A DNA stretch of 7,144 nt from Bacillota bacterium (GTDB lineage: Bacteria > Bacillota > UBA4882 > UBA10575), in assembly GCA_003511465.1 (NCBI GenBank), contig DOID01000058.1:24081-31224 (forward strand), read 5' to 3'. Positions 1 to 6,112 of the stretch are shown one piece after another (position 1 is the first letter of the stretch; every line of letters starts with the position of its first letter). The notes under the pieces were generated by a model. That model was given only the letters and a program-made list of their open reading frames with translations. It was not told the origin of the DNA and ran no database searches. A program made the position numbers and the translations under genes.

Positions 1-32
1 TGGGAAGTTCAGACGGTACGGGAGGGGTTGGC

Positions 33-725
33 ATGACTAAGCATTGTCATGGCGAGAGTTACGAAAATTGTATTGAAAGGGTGCCGATCTTCAGCAGTCT
101 ATCCCAGGATGAGATGGGGGAAATTGCGGCGATTACAAAGGCGCAAACCTTTGACAAGGGGGAAATTATTTATCGGGCTGGGGAGCAGGGGGGAAAGCTT
201 TATGTGTTGCACTGCGGTCAGGTGAAAATTTCCCGCTTGAGCGCCGAAGGAAAGGAACAGGTCATCAGGGTGCTTGGCCCCGGTGAGTTTATGGGTGAAC
301 TATCCCTCCTGAGCGCTTTGCCCATGACTGATTATGCGGAGACTTTGGCCCCTACTACCATGTGTCTGATTGAAGGTACCCGGTTAAAGGAATTGATGAA
401 AAAATATCCCTTGATCGCCTTTAAGGTTATGGAAGAGTTGAGTAAACGACTGGAGCAGGCAGAAAAGCTGATTCAAACGATTAACCTTAATACAGTAGAA
501 CAACGCTTAGCAGAGGCCTTATTAACCTTGTCCGATGGACGGGATACAGTCGTCTTACCGATGACGAAAGGGAATTTTGCCTCGCAGCTGGGGATGGGCC
601 AGGAGACTTTAAGCCGAAAACTGGCGGCTTTTCAAGCCGATGGCCTAATTAGGCTGGACGGACAACGTAAAATTAATATTCTTAACCGGGAAGGGCTGAC
701 GGAGATCAGTGTGAACGGGAATTAA
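33..725 (+). CDS. Crp/Fnr family transcriptional regulator with Fnr-like cysteines
   Basis: A 230-residue protein with the full Crp/Fnr layout. An N-terminal cyclic-nucleotide-binding-type beta roll spans about residues 17-120 and includes the turn GPGEFMGELSLL near 82-93. A long dimerisation helix covers about 121-152, and a winged helix-turn-helix about 155-222. The recognition helix carries E191, S194 and R195, the E..SR pattern by which Fnr contacts TTGAT half sites, so a related operator is likely. Cysteines sit at 5, 13, 61 and 111. C111 aligns with the fourth Fe-S ligand of E. coli Fnr (C122), and C5/C13 lie in the N-terminal region where Fnr has its cluster cysteines. The sensor is therefore probably a redox one (disulfide or Fe-S) rather than cAMP, but this is inferred. 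The ATG at 33 has GGAGGGG at 21-27. It is the first gene of a tight plus-strand group, with the metallopeptidase 10 bp downstream. The family call is firm; the signal sensed is not. Confidence 0.93.
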   Translation: MTKHCHGESYENCIERVPIFSSLSQDEMGEIAAITKAQTFDKGEIIYRAGEQGGKLYVLHCGQVKISRLSAEGKEQVIRVLGPGEFMGELSLLSALPMTDYAETLAPTTMCLIEGTRLKELMKKYPLIAFKVMEELSKRLEQAEKLIQTINLNTVEQRLAEALLTLSDGRDTVVLPMTKGNFASQLGMGQETLSRKLAAFQADGLIRLDGQRKINILNREGLTEISVNGN

Positions 726-735
726 GGAGATTTGG

Positions 736-1419
736 ATGGCGAAACTATGCATCGACGACCTTGAGATTGAGGTAGTCCCGAAAAAAATAAAAAACATCTA
801 CCTTTCCGTCCGTCCTCCCGACGGTCATGTGCGCATGAGCGTGCCGGCTAAAATGGATCAGGAAACGGTCAGTTTTTTTGCACGCTCGAAGTTACCATGG
901 ATTAAGAACCAGCGGGCCAAGATCTTGGCCCGCCCCGCCCAACTCGTGCCCGAATATGTCAGTGGTGAACACCACTTTTTGTTTGGGGTCAGCTATGAGC
1001 TAAAGGTGACCGCGCAGACCGGTCGAACCCAGGTGGAACTGGATGAAGATCAACATATAAACTTAACTGTTCCCCCTGGTAGTACCCGGGAACAGCGGCA
1101 AAAAGTAATGATGGATTGGTATCGCCGGCAGTTGAAAGCGGTTATACCCCAGTATCTGGAGAAATGGGAAAGGGAGATTGGTGTTGCGGTGCGGGAATGT
1201 CGTGTGCGACGGATGAAGACGAAATGGGGAACCTGTAATATCAGGGACCGTCGGCTTTGGCTCAACCTGGAACTGGTCAAGAAAAGCCCCGCCTGCTTAG
1301 AGTATATCATTGTCCATGAACTGATCCACTTGTTGGAACGTTACCATAACGACCGTTTTTATGCGTATTTAACCAGATATTTGCCTACTTGGAAACAGTT
1401 GAAAAAAGAGCTGAACTAA
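736..1419 (+). CDS. YgjP/DUF45 family zinc metallopeptidase (M48-like)
   Basis: A 227-residue protein of the YgjP-like DUF45 family, soluble and without a signal peptide. The zinc site is clear: HELIH at 194-198 gives H194 and H198 as zinc ligands and E195 as the catalytic base, and H204 in the following RYHND stretch is the likely third ligand. The family signature KTKWGTC is at 161-167, followed by a hydrophobic strand (LWLNLEL). The N-terminal half (about 1-110) is beta-rich and resembles the usual DUF45 start, with a VRPPDGHVRMSVP segment. Length is normal for the family. Relatives are found alone or next to type I restriction genes; no restriction gene is present here, and the physiological substrate is unknown. 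The ATG at 736 follows AAGGAGA at 724-730, which overlaps the stop codon of the regulator gene, so the two are probably cotranscribed and perhaps translationally coupled. Confidence 0.92.
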   Translation: MAKLCIDDLEIEVVPKKIKNIYLSVRPPDGHVRMSVPAKMDQETVSFFARSKLPWIKNQRAKILARPAQLVPEYVSGEHHFLFGVSYELKVTAQTGRTQVELDEDQHINLTVPPGSTREQRQKVMMDWYRRQLKAVIPQYLEKWEREIGVAVRECRVRRMKTKWGTCNIRDRRLWLNLELVKKSPACLEYIIVHELIHLLERYHNDRFYAYLTRYLPTWKQLKKELN

Positions 1420-1457
1420 GCAATAATCACTAGCGCCGTGATCTGTGGGGGGATGAA

Positions 1458-1877
1458 ATGAACATTTTAATCATTGATGCACAGGGCGGAGGTATTGGCC
1501 GACAAATTGTCGCGGCCATCAAACAGAACATTCCGGAGGCAGTGCTTACCGCCGTCGGAACGAATAGCGCTGCTACCACTGCCATGCGCAAGGCTGGCGC
1601 CGACAAAATAGCCACCGGCGAGAATGCCGTGCTGGTCGGCTGCCGAAAGGCGGACGTCATTATTGGCCCAATTGGGATCGTAATTGCCGATTCATTGTGG
1701 GGGGAGATCACCCCAACCATGGCGGTCGCCGTTGGGCAAAGCAATGCGAAGAAAATCCTAATTCCGCTCAACTGTTGCGATAATATTATCGTGGGCATCC
1801 ACGATCTTAGTATCGGACATCTCATTAAAAACATGATCGATAAACTAAGCGAAATCCAATCCCAATTGGGGAGTTAA
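1458..1877 (+). CDS. DUF3842 family protein, function unknown
   Basis: A 139-residue protein matching the DUF3842 family, which is known from Clostridia and has no assigned function. It opens with a hydrophobic strand and a glycine loop (ILIIDAQGGGIGRQI, residues 3-17) that looks like the first beta-alpha turn of a Rossmann-type nucleotide-binding fold. Further recognisable blocks are VGTNSAATTAMRKAGA (33-48), IIGPIGIVIADSLWGE (68-83) and IPLNCCDNIIVG (102-113). The paired cysteines C106/C107 in the last block could bind a metal or be redox active, but this is speculation. There is no signal peptide or membrane segment. The ATG at 1458 has a G-rich ribosome site (GGGGGG, 1447-1452); an ATG at 1453 is followed at once by a stop in its own frame. 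The gene lies 38 bp after the metallopeptidase and 28 bp before cardiolipin synthase. Family assignment is from recall of its sequence pattern. Confidence 0.85.
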   Translation: MNILIIDAQGGGIGRQIVAAIKQNIPEAVLTAVGTNSAATTAMRKAGADKIATGENAVLVGCRKADVIIGPIGIVIADSLWGEITPTMAVAVGQSNAKKILIPLNCCDNIIVGIHDLSIGHLIKNMIDKLSEIQSQLGS

Positions 1878-1905
1878 GTTCGTTTTTAAGGGGAGGTGGG
1901 CAGGG

Positions 1906-3441
1906 TTGACGAAAAAGGCGGAGAACAAGATTGCCGGTATAATGCGGCTTGTTCTTGTTGGCGTGATTATTCTAGCCCAACTATTCTTTTTGGCCTTAAT
2001 CATCAGGCAGTTGAAGGCTAATTCGGTTATTTTATATTTTGTCTTGGAATTATTGGCCGTCCTGGCCGTTTTGGGACTCCTTGACCATTACCAGAATTCC
2101 TCCTATAGAGCCGTTTGGCTGGTTATTATCCTCGTCTTACCGGTTTTCGGCTATATCCTTTATATGCTGTGGGGAAGGGCGGCCACCACCGGAAGGAAGA
2201 GTGTAAGCACGCAGGAGACGCTAAGACGTACGTCCCAGTTTTTGCAGCAGGAACCGGAAGTTTATGCCGCCTTAGAACAAGCTCACCCCGGGCGAAAAAG
2301 AATGGCTAGTTTTTTAATCCGCGAAGGATTTCCATTATACAAAAACACGTGCTGTCGGTATTTTCCCCTGGGTGAGCTTCAGTTTGAACAGATGTTAAAA
2401 GACTTGGAAAAAGCTGAGCGTTTTATCTTTATGGAGTACTATATCCTGGCTGAGGGTAAGCTTTGGGACCGCATCTACGAGGTTCTTAAAGTCAAAACCC
2501 GTCAAGGAGTGGAAGTAAGACTTTTATTTGATGATTTCGGCAGCATTATTACCCTACCCAATGATTTCATTCAGGAGATGAAGAAGGAAGGCATTCAAGC
2601 CCTAGCCTTCAACCCGGTTCACCGTTACATATCACGCCTGTACATCAATTACCGGAATCACCAGAAAATCGCGATTATTGATGGTAATATCGGTTATACC
2701 GGTGGCACGAACCTGGCTGATGAGTACGCTAATATCTATCCCAAGTACGGACACTGGAAAGACACCGCCATCCGCTTGGAAGGAGATGCGGTTTGGAGTT
2801 TGACCGTCACTTTTTTGCAAATGTGGGAAACGGAAAACCGCAAACAAGAGGATTACTGTCAGTACCAGCCAACGGTGAATATTCCTGGTGATGGTTTTTA
2901 CCAGCCCTTTTCCGATGGGCCGGTCAATAACCCGCATAATCCAGCTGAGACCATGTATCGGCAATTAATCTCCAATGCCAGAGAGTATGTCTACATTACC
3001 ACGCCCTACCTTGTAATTGATGATGCGATGGTGGAGACGCTTAGTACGGTGGCGAAGGCCGGGACTGATGTCCGGATCATTACCCCGAAAATCTACGACC
3101 ATTGGTATGTGCATATGGTTACCCGCTCCAACTATGGACAGCTGATGGAATCCGGGGTGCGGATTTGGGAGTATAGCCCAGGCTATATGCATGCCAAAAC
3201 GATCATCAGTGATGACGACCAAGCGATTACCGGAAGTATTAACATGGATTACCGCAGTTTTAACCTGCAATTTGAAAATGGGGTTTGGCTCTGTGGAGCG
3301 CCGGTCTTGAAAGAAATTAAAGAAGACATCTTGGCCACGCTTGCGGTGAGCGAAGAGATTGATTTGGAGTCTTGGAAACGTCGACCCTGGTGGGTTAAAT
3401 TCCTTCAAAACTTCCTCCGTTTGTTTGCGCCACTGTTTTAA
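1906..3441 (+). CDS. cls: Cardiolipin synthase (phospholipase D superfamily)
   Basis: A 511-residue membrane enzyme that joins two phosphatidylglycerol molecules to give cardiolipin and glycerol. Three hydrophobic segments lie at about 12-34, 40-60 and 67-89, the last matching the PLDc_N domain (LPVFGYILYMLWG). Two HKD catalytic motifs follow: H252/K254/D259 in NHQKIAIIDG, then GGTN at 266-269, and H429/K431/D436 in MHAKTIISDD, then GSIN at 443-446. Both are intact, so the enzyme should be active. The length and extra first helix match the roughly 510-residue clostridial type rather than the two-helix Bacillus type. The start is TTG at 1906, chosen because GGGAGGTGG at 1891-1899 lies 6 bp upstream; the next in-frame ATG, at 1942, has no good ribosome site and would cut into the first helix. 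It is the last gene of the first cluster, directly followed by a strong terminator. Confidence 0.95.
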   Translation: MTKKAENKIAGIMRLVLVGVIILAQLFFLALIIRQLKANSVILYFVLELLAVLAVLGLLDHYQNSSYRAVWLVIILVLPVFGYILYMLWGRAATTGRKSVSTQETLRRTSQFLQQEPEVYAALEQAHPGRKRMASFLIREGFPLYKNTCCRYFPLGELQFEQMLKDLEKAERFIFMEYYILAEGKLWDRIYEVLKVKTRQGVEVRLLFDDFGSIITLPNDFIQEMKKEGIQALAFNPVHRYISRLYINYRNHQKIAIIDGNIGYTGGTNLADEYANIYPKYGHWKDTAIRLEGDAVWSLTVTFLQMWETENRKQEDYCQYQPTVNIPGDGFYQPFSDGPVNNPHNPAETMYRQLISNAREYVYITTPYLVIDDAMVETLSTVAKAGTDVRIITPKIYDHWYVHMVTRSNYGQLMESGVRIWEYSPGYMHAKTIISDDDQAITGSINMDYRSFNLQFENGVWLCGAPVLKEIKEDILATLAVSEEIDLESWKRRPWWVKFLQNFLRLFAPLF

Positions 3442-3451
3442 ATTAACGCTG

Positions 3452-3516
3452 AAAAACTCCCCTTTGCGTAGACACCTGAAAACAAAAGTTCAGGACTACA
3501 CAAAGGGGAGTTTTTT
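3452..3516 (+). terminator. Long intrinsic terminator after cls, possibly bidirectional
   Basis: A perfect 15-bp inverted repeat pairs 3452-3466 (AAAAACTCCCCTTTG) with 3501-3515. Inside it, 3468-3471 (GTAG) pairs with 3496-3499, and 3475-3480 (CCTGAA) pairs with 3489-3494, leaving an 8-base loop at 3481-3488. The hairpin starts 10 bp after the cls stop and ends in six T residues (3511-3516), the classic form for rho-independent termination on the plus strand. The A run on the left arm (3452-3456) would act as a T run on the minus strand. The structure is longer than most terminators, so a small palindromic repeat element is an alternative. Confidence 0.9.
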
Positions 3517-3566
3517 GTGCAAAGGCTGTTTTAGTCATGACAGTGCTTGGCCACTCAGCACCGATC

Positions 3567-3581
3567 ATGGCCTTTGGCCAT
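3567..3581. promoter_or_regulatory. Candidate operator: inverted repeat abutting the feo -10 box
   Basis: ATGGCC-TTT-GGCCAT is a perfect 6-3-6 inverted repeat whose last base is the first base of the TATAAT box. A copy of TTGGCCA found here at 3574-3580 also occurs 27 bp upstream at 3547-3553. A protein bound here would block RNA polymerase, and the metal-dependent repressor encoded at the end of the same operon is the obvious candidate. It does not match the DtxR/IdeR or Bacillus MntR operator sequences that I know, so the link is inferred from position and symmetry only. Confidence 0.4.
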
Positions 3582-3586
3582 ATAAT
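3581..3586 (+). promoter_or_regulatory. Candidate -10 element of the feo operon promoter
   Basis: TATAAT, a perfect sigma-A -10 hexamer, lies 84 bp before the preferred feoA start and downstream of the cls terminator, in the only sizeable gap on this strand. No good -35 hexamer is found 16-18 bp upstream (3558-3563 reads GCACCG), so the promoter would be weak or helped by another factor. Transcription would start near 3593, giving a leader of about 70 bases. Confidence 0.5.
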
Positions 3587-3620
3587 AAAAGCAAATATTA
3601 GCCGCGGGTAAAACTCTTGG

Positions 3621-3637
3621 TGGCAGCCAAACTGCCA
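3621..3637 (+). promoter_or_regulatory. Small hairpin in the feoA leader
   Basis: TGGCAG (3621-3626) and CTGCCA (3632-3637) form a perfect 6-bp stem around the 5-base loop CCAAA. It lies in the predicted untranslated leader, 13 bases before the AAGGAG ribosome site of feoA. It is too short to call a riboswitch and has no T run, so it is not a terminator by itself. It may stabilise the leader or influence ribosome access. Confidence 0.35.
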
Positions 3638-3649
3638 GAGGAAGCCTTG

Positions 3650-3667
3650 AAAGGAGCGCTCCTAGTG
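3650..3667 (+). promoter_or_regulatory. feoA ribosome site inside a palindrome, deciding the GTG start
   Basis: The ribosome site AAAGGAG (3650-3656) is followed after 8 bases by GTG (3665-3667). The site is partly within AGGAGCGCTCCT (3652-3663), a perfect 12-base palindrome. On RNA this has no loop, so folding within one molecule would need fraying at the centre. As DNA it is a possible protein site, and as RNA its 3' half could mask the ribosome site through other pairings. It could be chance. Confidence 0.55.
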
Positions 3668-3907
3668 GGCTATGCCGAAATTACATTAACTGCCCTCCCC
3701 ATCGGTCAGCAGGCACGAGTTGTTAATGTGGGAATGCAGGGGTTAACCCGGAATCGTCTTTTGGATCTGGGGTTGGTTCCTTCGTCCCTAGTTAAAGCGG
3801 TTCGGAAAAGTCCGGGTGGGGACCCGGTCGCCTATAAGGTCCGGGGTGCAATTATTGCTTTACGGTCAGAGGAAAGCCGACTGATTACAGTCTGGCCGCT
3901 GGATTAA
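3665..3907 (+). CDS. feoA: FeoA, ferrous iron transport accessory protein
   Basis: An 80-residue FeoA protein with an SH3-like beta-barrel fold that assists the FeoB ferrous iron transporter at the cytoplasmic face. The family pattern is clear: an opening strand (ITLTALPIGQQARVV), the helix GLTRNRLLDLGLVPSS with the typical R..dLGl.pG-like turn, then the strands VAYKVRGAIIALRSEES ending in a short ITVWPLD tail. The start was set at the GTG at 3665 because AAAGGAG at 3650-3656 is ideally spaced from it and the length then fits the usual 75-85 residues. The reading frame is open further upstream to a TTG at 3617 (96 residues), but that start has no ribosome site and the added residues are not FeoA-like. 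It is the first gene of the feo operon, 13 bp before the FeoB G-protein gene. Confidence 0.93.
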   Translation: MGYAEITLTALPIGQQARVVNVGMQGLTRNRLLDLGLVPSSLVKAVRKSPGGDPVAYKVRGAIIALRSEESRLITVWPLD

Positions 3908-3920
3908 GGAGGAATGAGCG

Positions 3921-4712
3921 ATGAATTGCCAACACGTAGGAACCCTTAAGGTTTTATCCAAGCTAAACCAGGATAAATCTGATGCGGTGATTGCACTGGC
4001 CGGGAATCCCAATACCGGCAAAAGCACTGTTTTTAACGGTTTAACCGGACTAAAACAACATACCGGGAATTGGCCGGGAAAGACCGTGGTTTTGGCTAAG
4101 GGAAACTACCGTTATAGAAACAAAATTATTACTTTGGTGGATTTACCGGGGACTTATTCTCTGCTGGCCAATTCCGCCGATGAACAAGTAGCACGGGATT
4201 TTATTTGTTTCGGGAATCCGGAGGCGACCATCGTGGTGGTGGACGCTACTTGTCTGGAACGGAACTTAAACCTGGTTTTACAAGTGATCGAGATTACACC
4301 GCGAGCGATCCTTTGCGTCAACCTGATCGATGAGGCCAAACGGAAAGGGATTGTTATTGACTTTCCTAAACTGGAGGCGCTATTAGGGATCCCAGTCGTC
4401 CCGACGGCCGCCCGGGATAAAGTAGGACTCGCTGCTTTAAAGGAAAGTCTGCACCAGGTGGTTTTCGAGCACAAACAACTGCAGCCCTTGTCGATCCGCT
4501 ATCAAGAACGGATTGAGGTGGCGGTGGCCACAATTCAGCGGGAAATCGAACCATTCCTCCGGGGGAAAATTAACAGCCGCTGGGTAGCATTACGTTTACT
4601 CGATGGGGACACCACCCTTATTACCGAGATCTTAAACTACATCAGCGGTACGGGACCGGATAGTTGGGAACAAGGTTCCAATGAACTAAAGGCGGTGAAG
4701 TGCTATGAGTAA
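3921..4712 (+). CDS. feoB: FeoB N-terminal G-protein subunit of a split FeoB
   Basis: A 263-residue soluble protein equal to the cytoplasmic GTPase part of FeoB. The G motifs are in order: G1 GNPNTGKST (28-36), switch I GNWPGKTV with G2 T55, G3 DLPG (74-77), G4 NLID (134-137), and a G5-like PTAARDKVG (161-169). After the G domain comes the start of the helical GDI domain (SRWVALRLLDGD, 219-230), and then the protein ends. It has no membrane segment. In ordinary FeoB one chain carries this part and the membrane part; here the latter is the next gene, in another frame, overlapping by 8 bp. An N-terminal extension of about 20 residues with C3 and H5 precedes the G domain. The ATG at 3921 has AAGGAGG at 3906-3912, which touches the feoA stop. 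It should drive or gate Fe(II) transport by binding and hydrolysing GTP while docked to the membrane subunit. Confidence 0.93.
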   Translation: MNCQHVGTLKVLSKLNQDKSDAVIALAGNPNTGKSTVFNGLTGLKQHTGNWPGKTVVLAKGNYRYRNKIITLVDLPGTYSLLANSADEQVARDFICFGNPEATIVVVDATCLERNLNLVLQVIEITPRAILCVNLIDEAKRKGIVIDFPKLEALLGIPVVPTAARDKVGLAALKESLHQVVFEHKQLQPLSIRYQERIEVAVATIQREIEPFLRGKINSRWVALRLLDGDTTLITEILNYISGTGPDSWEQGSNELKAVKCYE

Positions 4713-6093
4713 TGAGGAGAACTGTTTTCAGGGGATCGTTGCGCAGGCACAAACCGCCGGTGCGGAAGTAGGGCCGGTCCGGGATCAGCTGGTGCTTGAC
4801 CTTTACCGTCAAACCCAGGAGATCGCCAGGCAAGTAGTAAAACGGCAAGGGAAAAAGGAGGACTTTGACCACAAAATTGACGATTTTGTTACTTCCAAAT
4901 ATTTTGGGTATCCCTTGATGCTGACGCTCCTGAGCCTGATCCTTTGGTTGACGGTTAGCGGAGCGAATTATCCTTCTCAACTATTGTCTAATCTTCTTTT
5001 TGGTTTTGGGTCGCATTTGACTGCATTCTGCCAATGGCTAAAGGCGCCAGACTGGTTGCACGGGATCTTGGTTTTGGGTTTGTATCGTTGTATGGCTTGG
5101 GTTATCTCGGTAATGTTACCGCCAATGGCGATTTTTTTCCCCCTCTTTACGTTTCTAGAGGAGTTGGGGTATTTACCGCGCGTGGCTTTTAATCTGGACC
5201 GGGGATTTAAAAGGGCGGGTGCCCATGGAAAACAGGTTTTAACCATGTGTATGGGTTTTGGCTGTAATGCGGCTGGGGTTACCGCCTGTCGGATCATCGA
5301 ATCACCACGTGAACGGTTGATTGCGACTCTGACCAATAACTTTGTACCGTGTAATGGTCGTTTTCCCACCTTGATTGCTATGGCGGCGATCTTCCTTAGT
5401 GCGCTGGTGGGAACAGCTAATAATTTACTTACCACCGGTTTAGTGGTTGGAGTGGTGGTCTTTGGAATCCTGGTGACGTTACTGATCTCCAGGTTGTTAT
5501 CGCAAACACTACTGAAAGGAGTTCCTTCCACGTTTACTCTGGAACTCCCCCCTTACCGGTGGCCGAAGATGGGAACATTATTGATTCGTTCCGTCTTGGA
5601 TCGGACCCTCTTCGTTTTAGTCCGTGCGGTAGTGGTGGCTGCGCCAGCCGGGATGATTATTTGGATTTTGGCCAACGTTTACATTGGTGAAGTAAGTATT
5701 ATCGGGCATCTAGGCGGATTTTTGCAGGGATTCGGCTATCTTCTTGGTTTGGATGGCTACATTATCCTCGCTTTTCTGCTGGGCTTACCCGCCAACGAAA
5801 TTGTGATCCCGATTCTGATCATGAGTTACCTCTCCGAGGGGGTAATGGTAGAACCAAGTAGTATTGAAGACCTCCACAGGCTCCTGGTGGCAAATGGTTG
5901 GACCTGGCTGACCGCCTTGAATATGATGCTGTTTTCATTGCTTCATTTCCCCTGTGCAACCACTTTACTCACCATTCGGAAAGAAACGCAAAGTTTGAAA
6001 TGGACGGTTCTAGCGGCGTTAATCCCGACCGGCGTCGCCATCTTGGTTTGTTTTCTCGTTGCCCAATTGGCAAGGGCTTGTGGTCTGGTCTAG
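4705..6093 (+). CDS. feoB: FeoB C-terminal membrane subunit of a split FeoB
   Basis: A 462-residue inner-membrane protein carrying the Fe(II) path of FeoB. Residues 1-60 are hydrophilic and helical; the part from about 31 (LYRQTQEIARQVV) matches the end of the FeoB linker, including the KIDDFVTSKYFGYP lead-in to the first helix near 68-85. Several further hydrophobic segments follow (about 95-110, 119-150, 222-236, 240-263, 302-325, 350-374, 398-420, 432-453). Gate blocks are visible: MGFGCN (183-188) with C187, then FVPCNGRFPT (213-222) with C216. Later blocks are GLPANEIVIPIL (360-371) and HFPCATTLLTIRKET (414-428), all typical of FeoB. The protein thus looks complete apart from the G domain, which is encoded just upstream. 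The ATG at 4705 overlaps the previous stop (ATGAGTAA), suggesting coupled translation; the ribosome site (GGTGAAG) is weak. Confidence 0.93.
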   Translation: MSNEENCFQGIVAQAQTAGAEVGPVRDQLVLDLYRQTQEIARQVVKRQGKKEDFDHKIDDFVTSKYFGYPLMLTLLSLILWLTVSGANYPSQLLSNLLFGFGSHLTAFCQWLKAPDWLHGILVLGLYRCMAWVISVMLPPMAIFFPLFTFLEELGYLPRVAFNLDRGFKRAGAHGKQVLTMCMGFGCNAAGVTACRIIESPRERLIATLTNNFVPCNGRFPTLIAMAAIFLSALVGTANNLLTTGLVVGVVVFGILVTLLISRLLSQTLLKGVPSTFTLELPPYRWPKMGTLLIRSVLDRTLFVLVRAVVVAAPAGMIIWILANVYIGEVSIIGHLGGFLQGFGYLLGLDGYIILAFLLGLPANEIVIPILIMSYLSEGVMVEPSSIEDLHRLLVANGWTWLTALNMMLFSLLHFPCATTLLTIRKETQSLKWTVLAALIPTGVAILVCFLVAQLARACGLV

Positions 6094-6112
6094 GTTCTGG
6101 AGGGGGGATTTG

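Noticed and set aside
1426..1442. ATCAC/GTGAT hairpin between the peptidase and DUF3842 genes
   Set aside because: The 5-bp stem with a 7-base loop and no T run is too weak to call a terminator or regulatory site.
1430..1834. Minus-strand open frames opposite the first and second clusters
   Set aside because: They lie opposite well-supported genes, lack ribosome sites and show no protein-family patterns.
3359..3601. Plus-strand open frame of 80 codons across the cls end and terminator
   Set aside because: It overlaps the end of cls in another frame, crosses the terminator hairpin, has no ribosome site and shows no family pattern.
3617..3664. Upstream TTG start for feoA giving 96 residues
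   Set aside because: It has no ribosome site, and the added residues do not fit FeoA. The GTG at 3665 has AAAGGAG at good spacing and gives the usual length.
3517..3664. Fnr box (TTGAT-N4-ATCAA) or Fur box in the feo leader
   Set aside because: Reading this stretch on both strands showed no acceptable match to either consensus.
4681..4730. FeoB split as a simple sequencing error or pseudogene
   Set aside because: Both halves keep all motifs and the second has a plausible start in an overlap. It cannot be fully excluded without reads or relatives, but decay is not supported.
6059..6112. Upstream TTG start for the metal-dependent repressor
   Set aside because: It would overlap the end of feoB and lacks a ribosome site, whereas the GTG at 6113 has GGAGGGGGG just before it and the alignment with MntR begins there.
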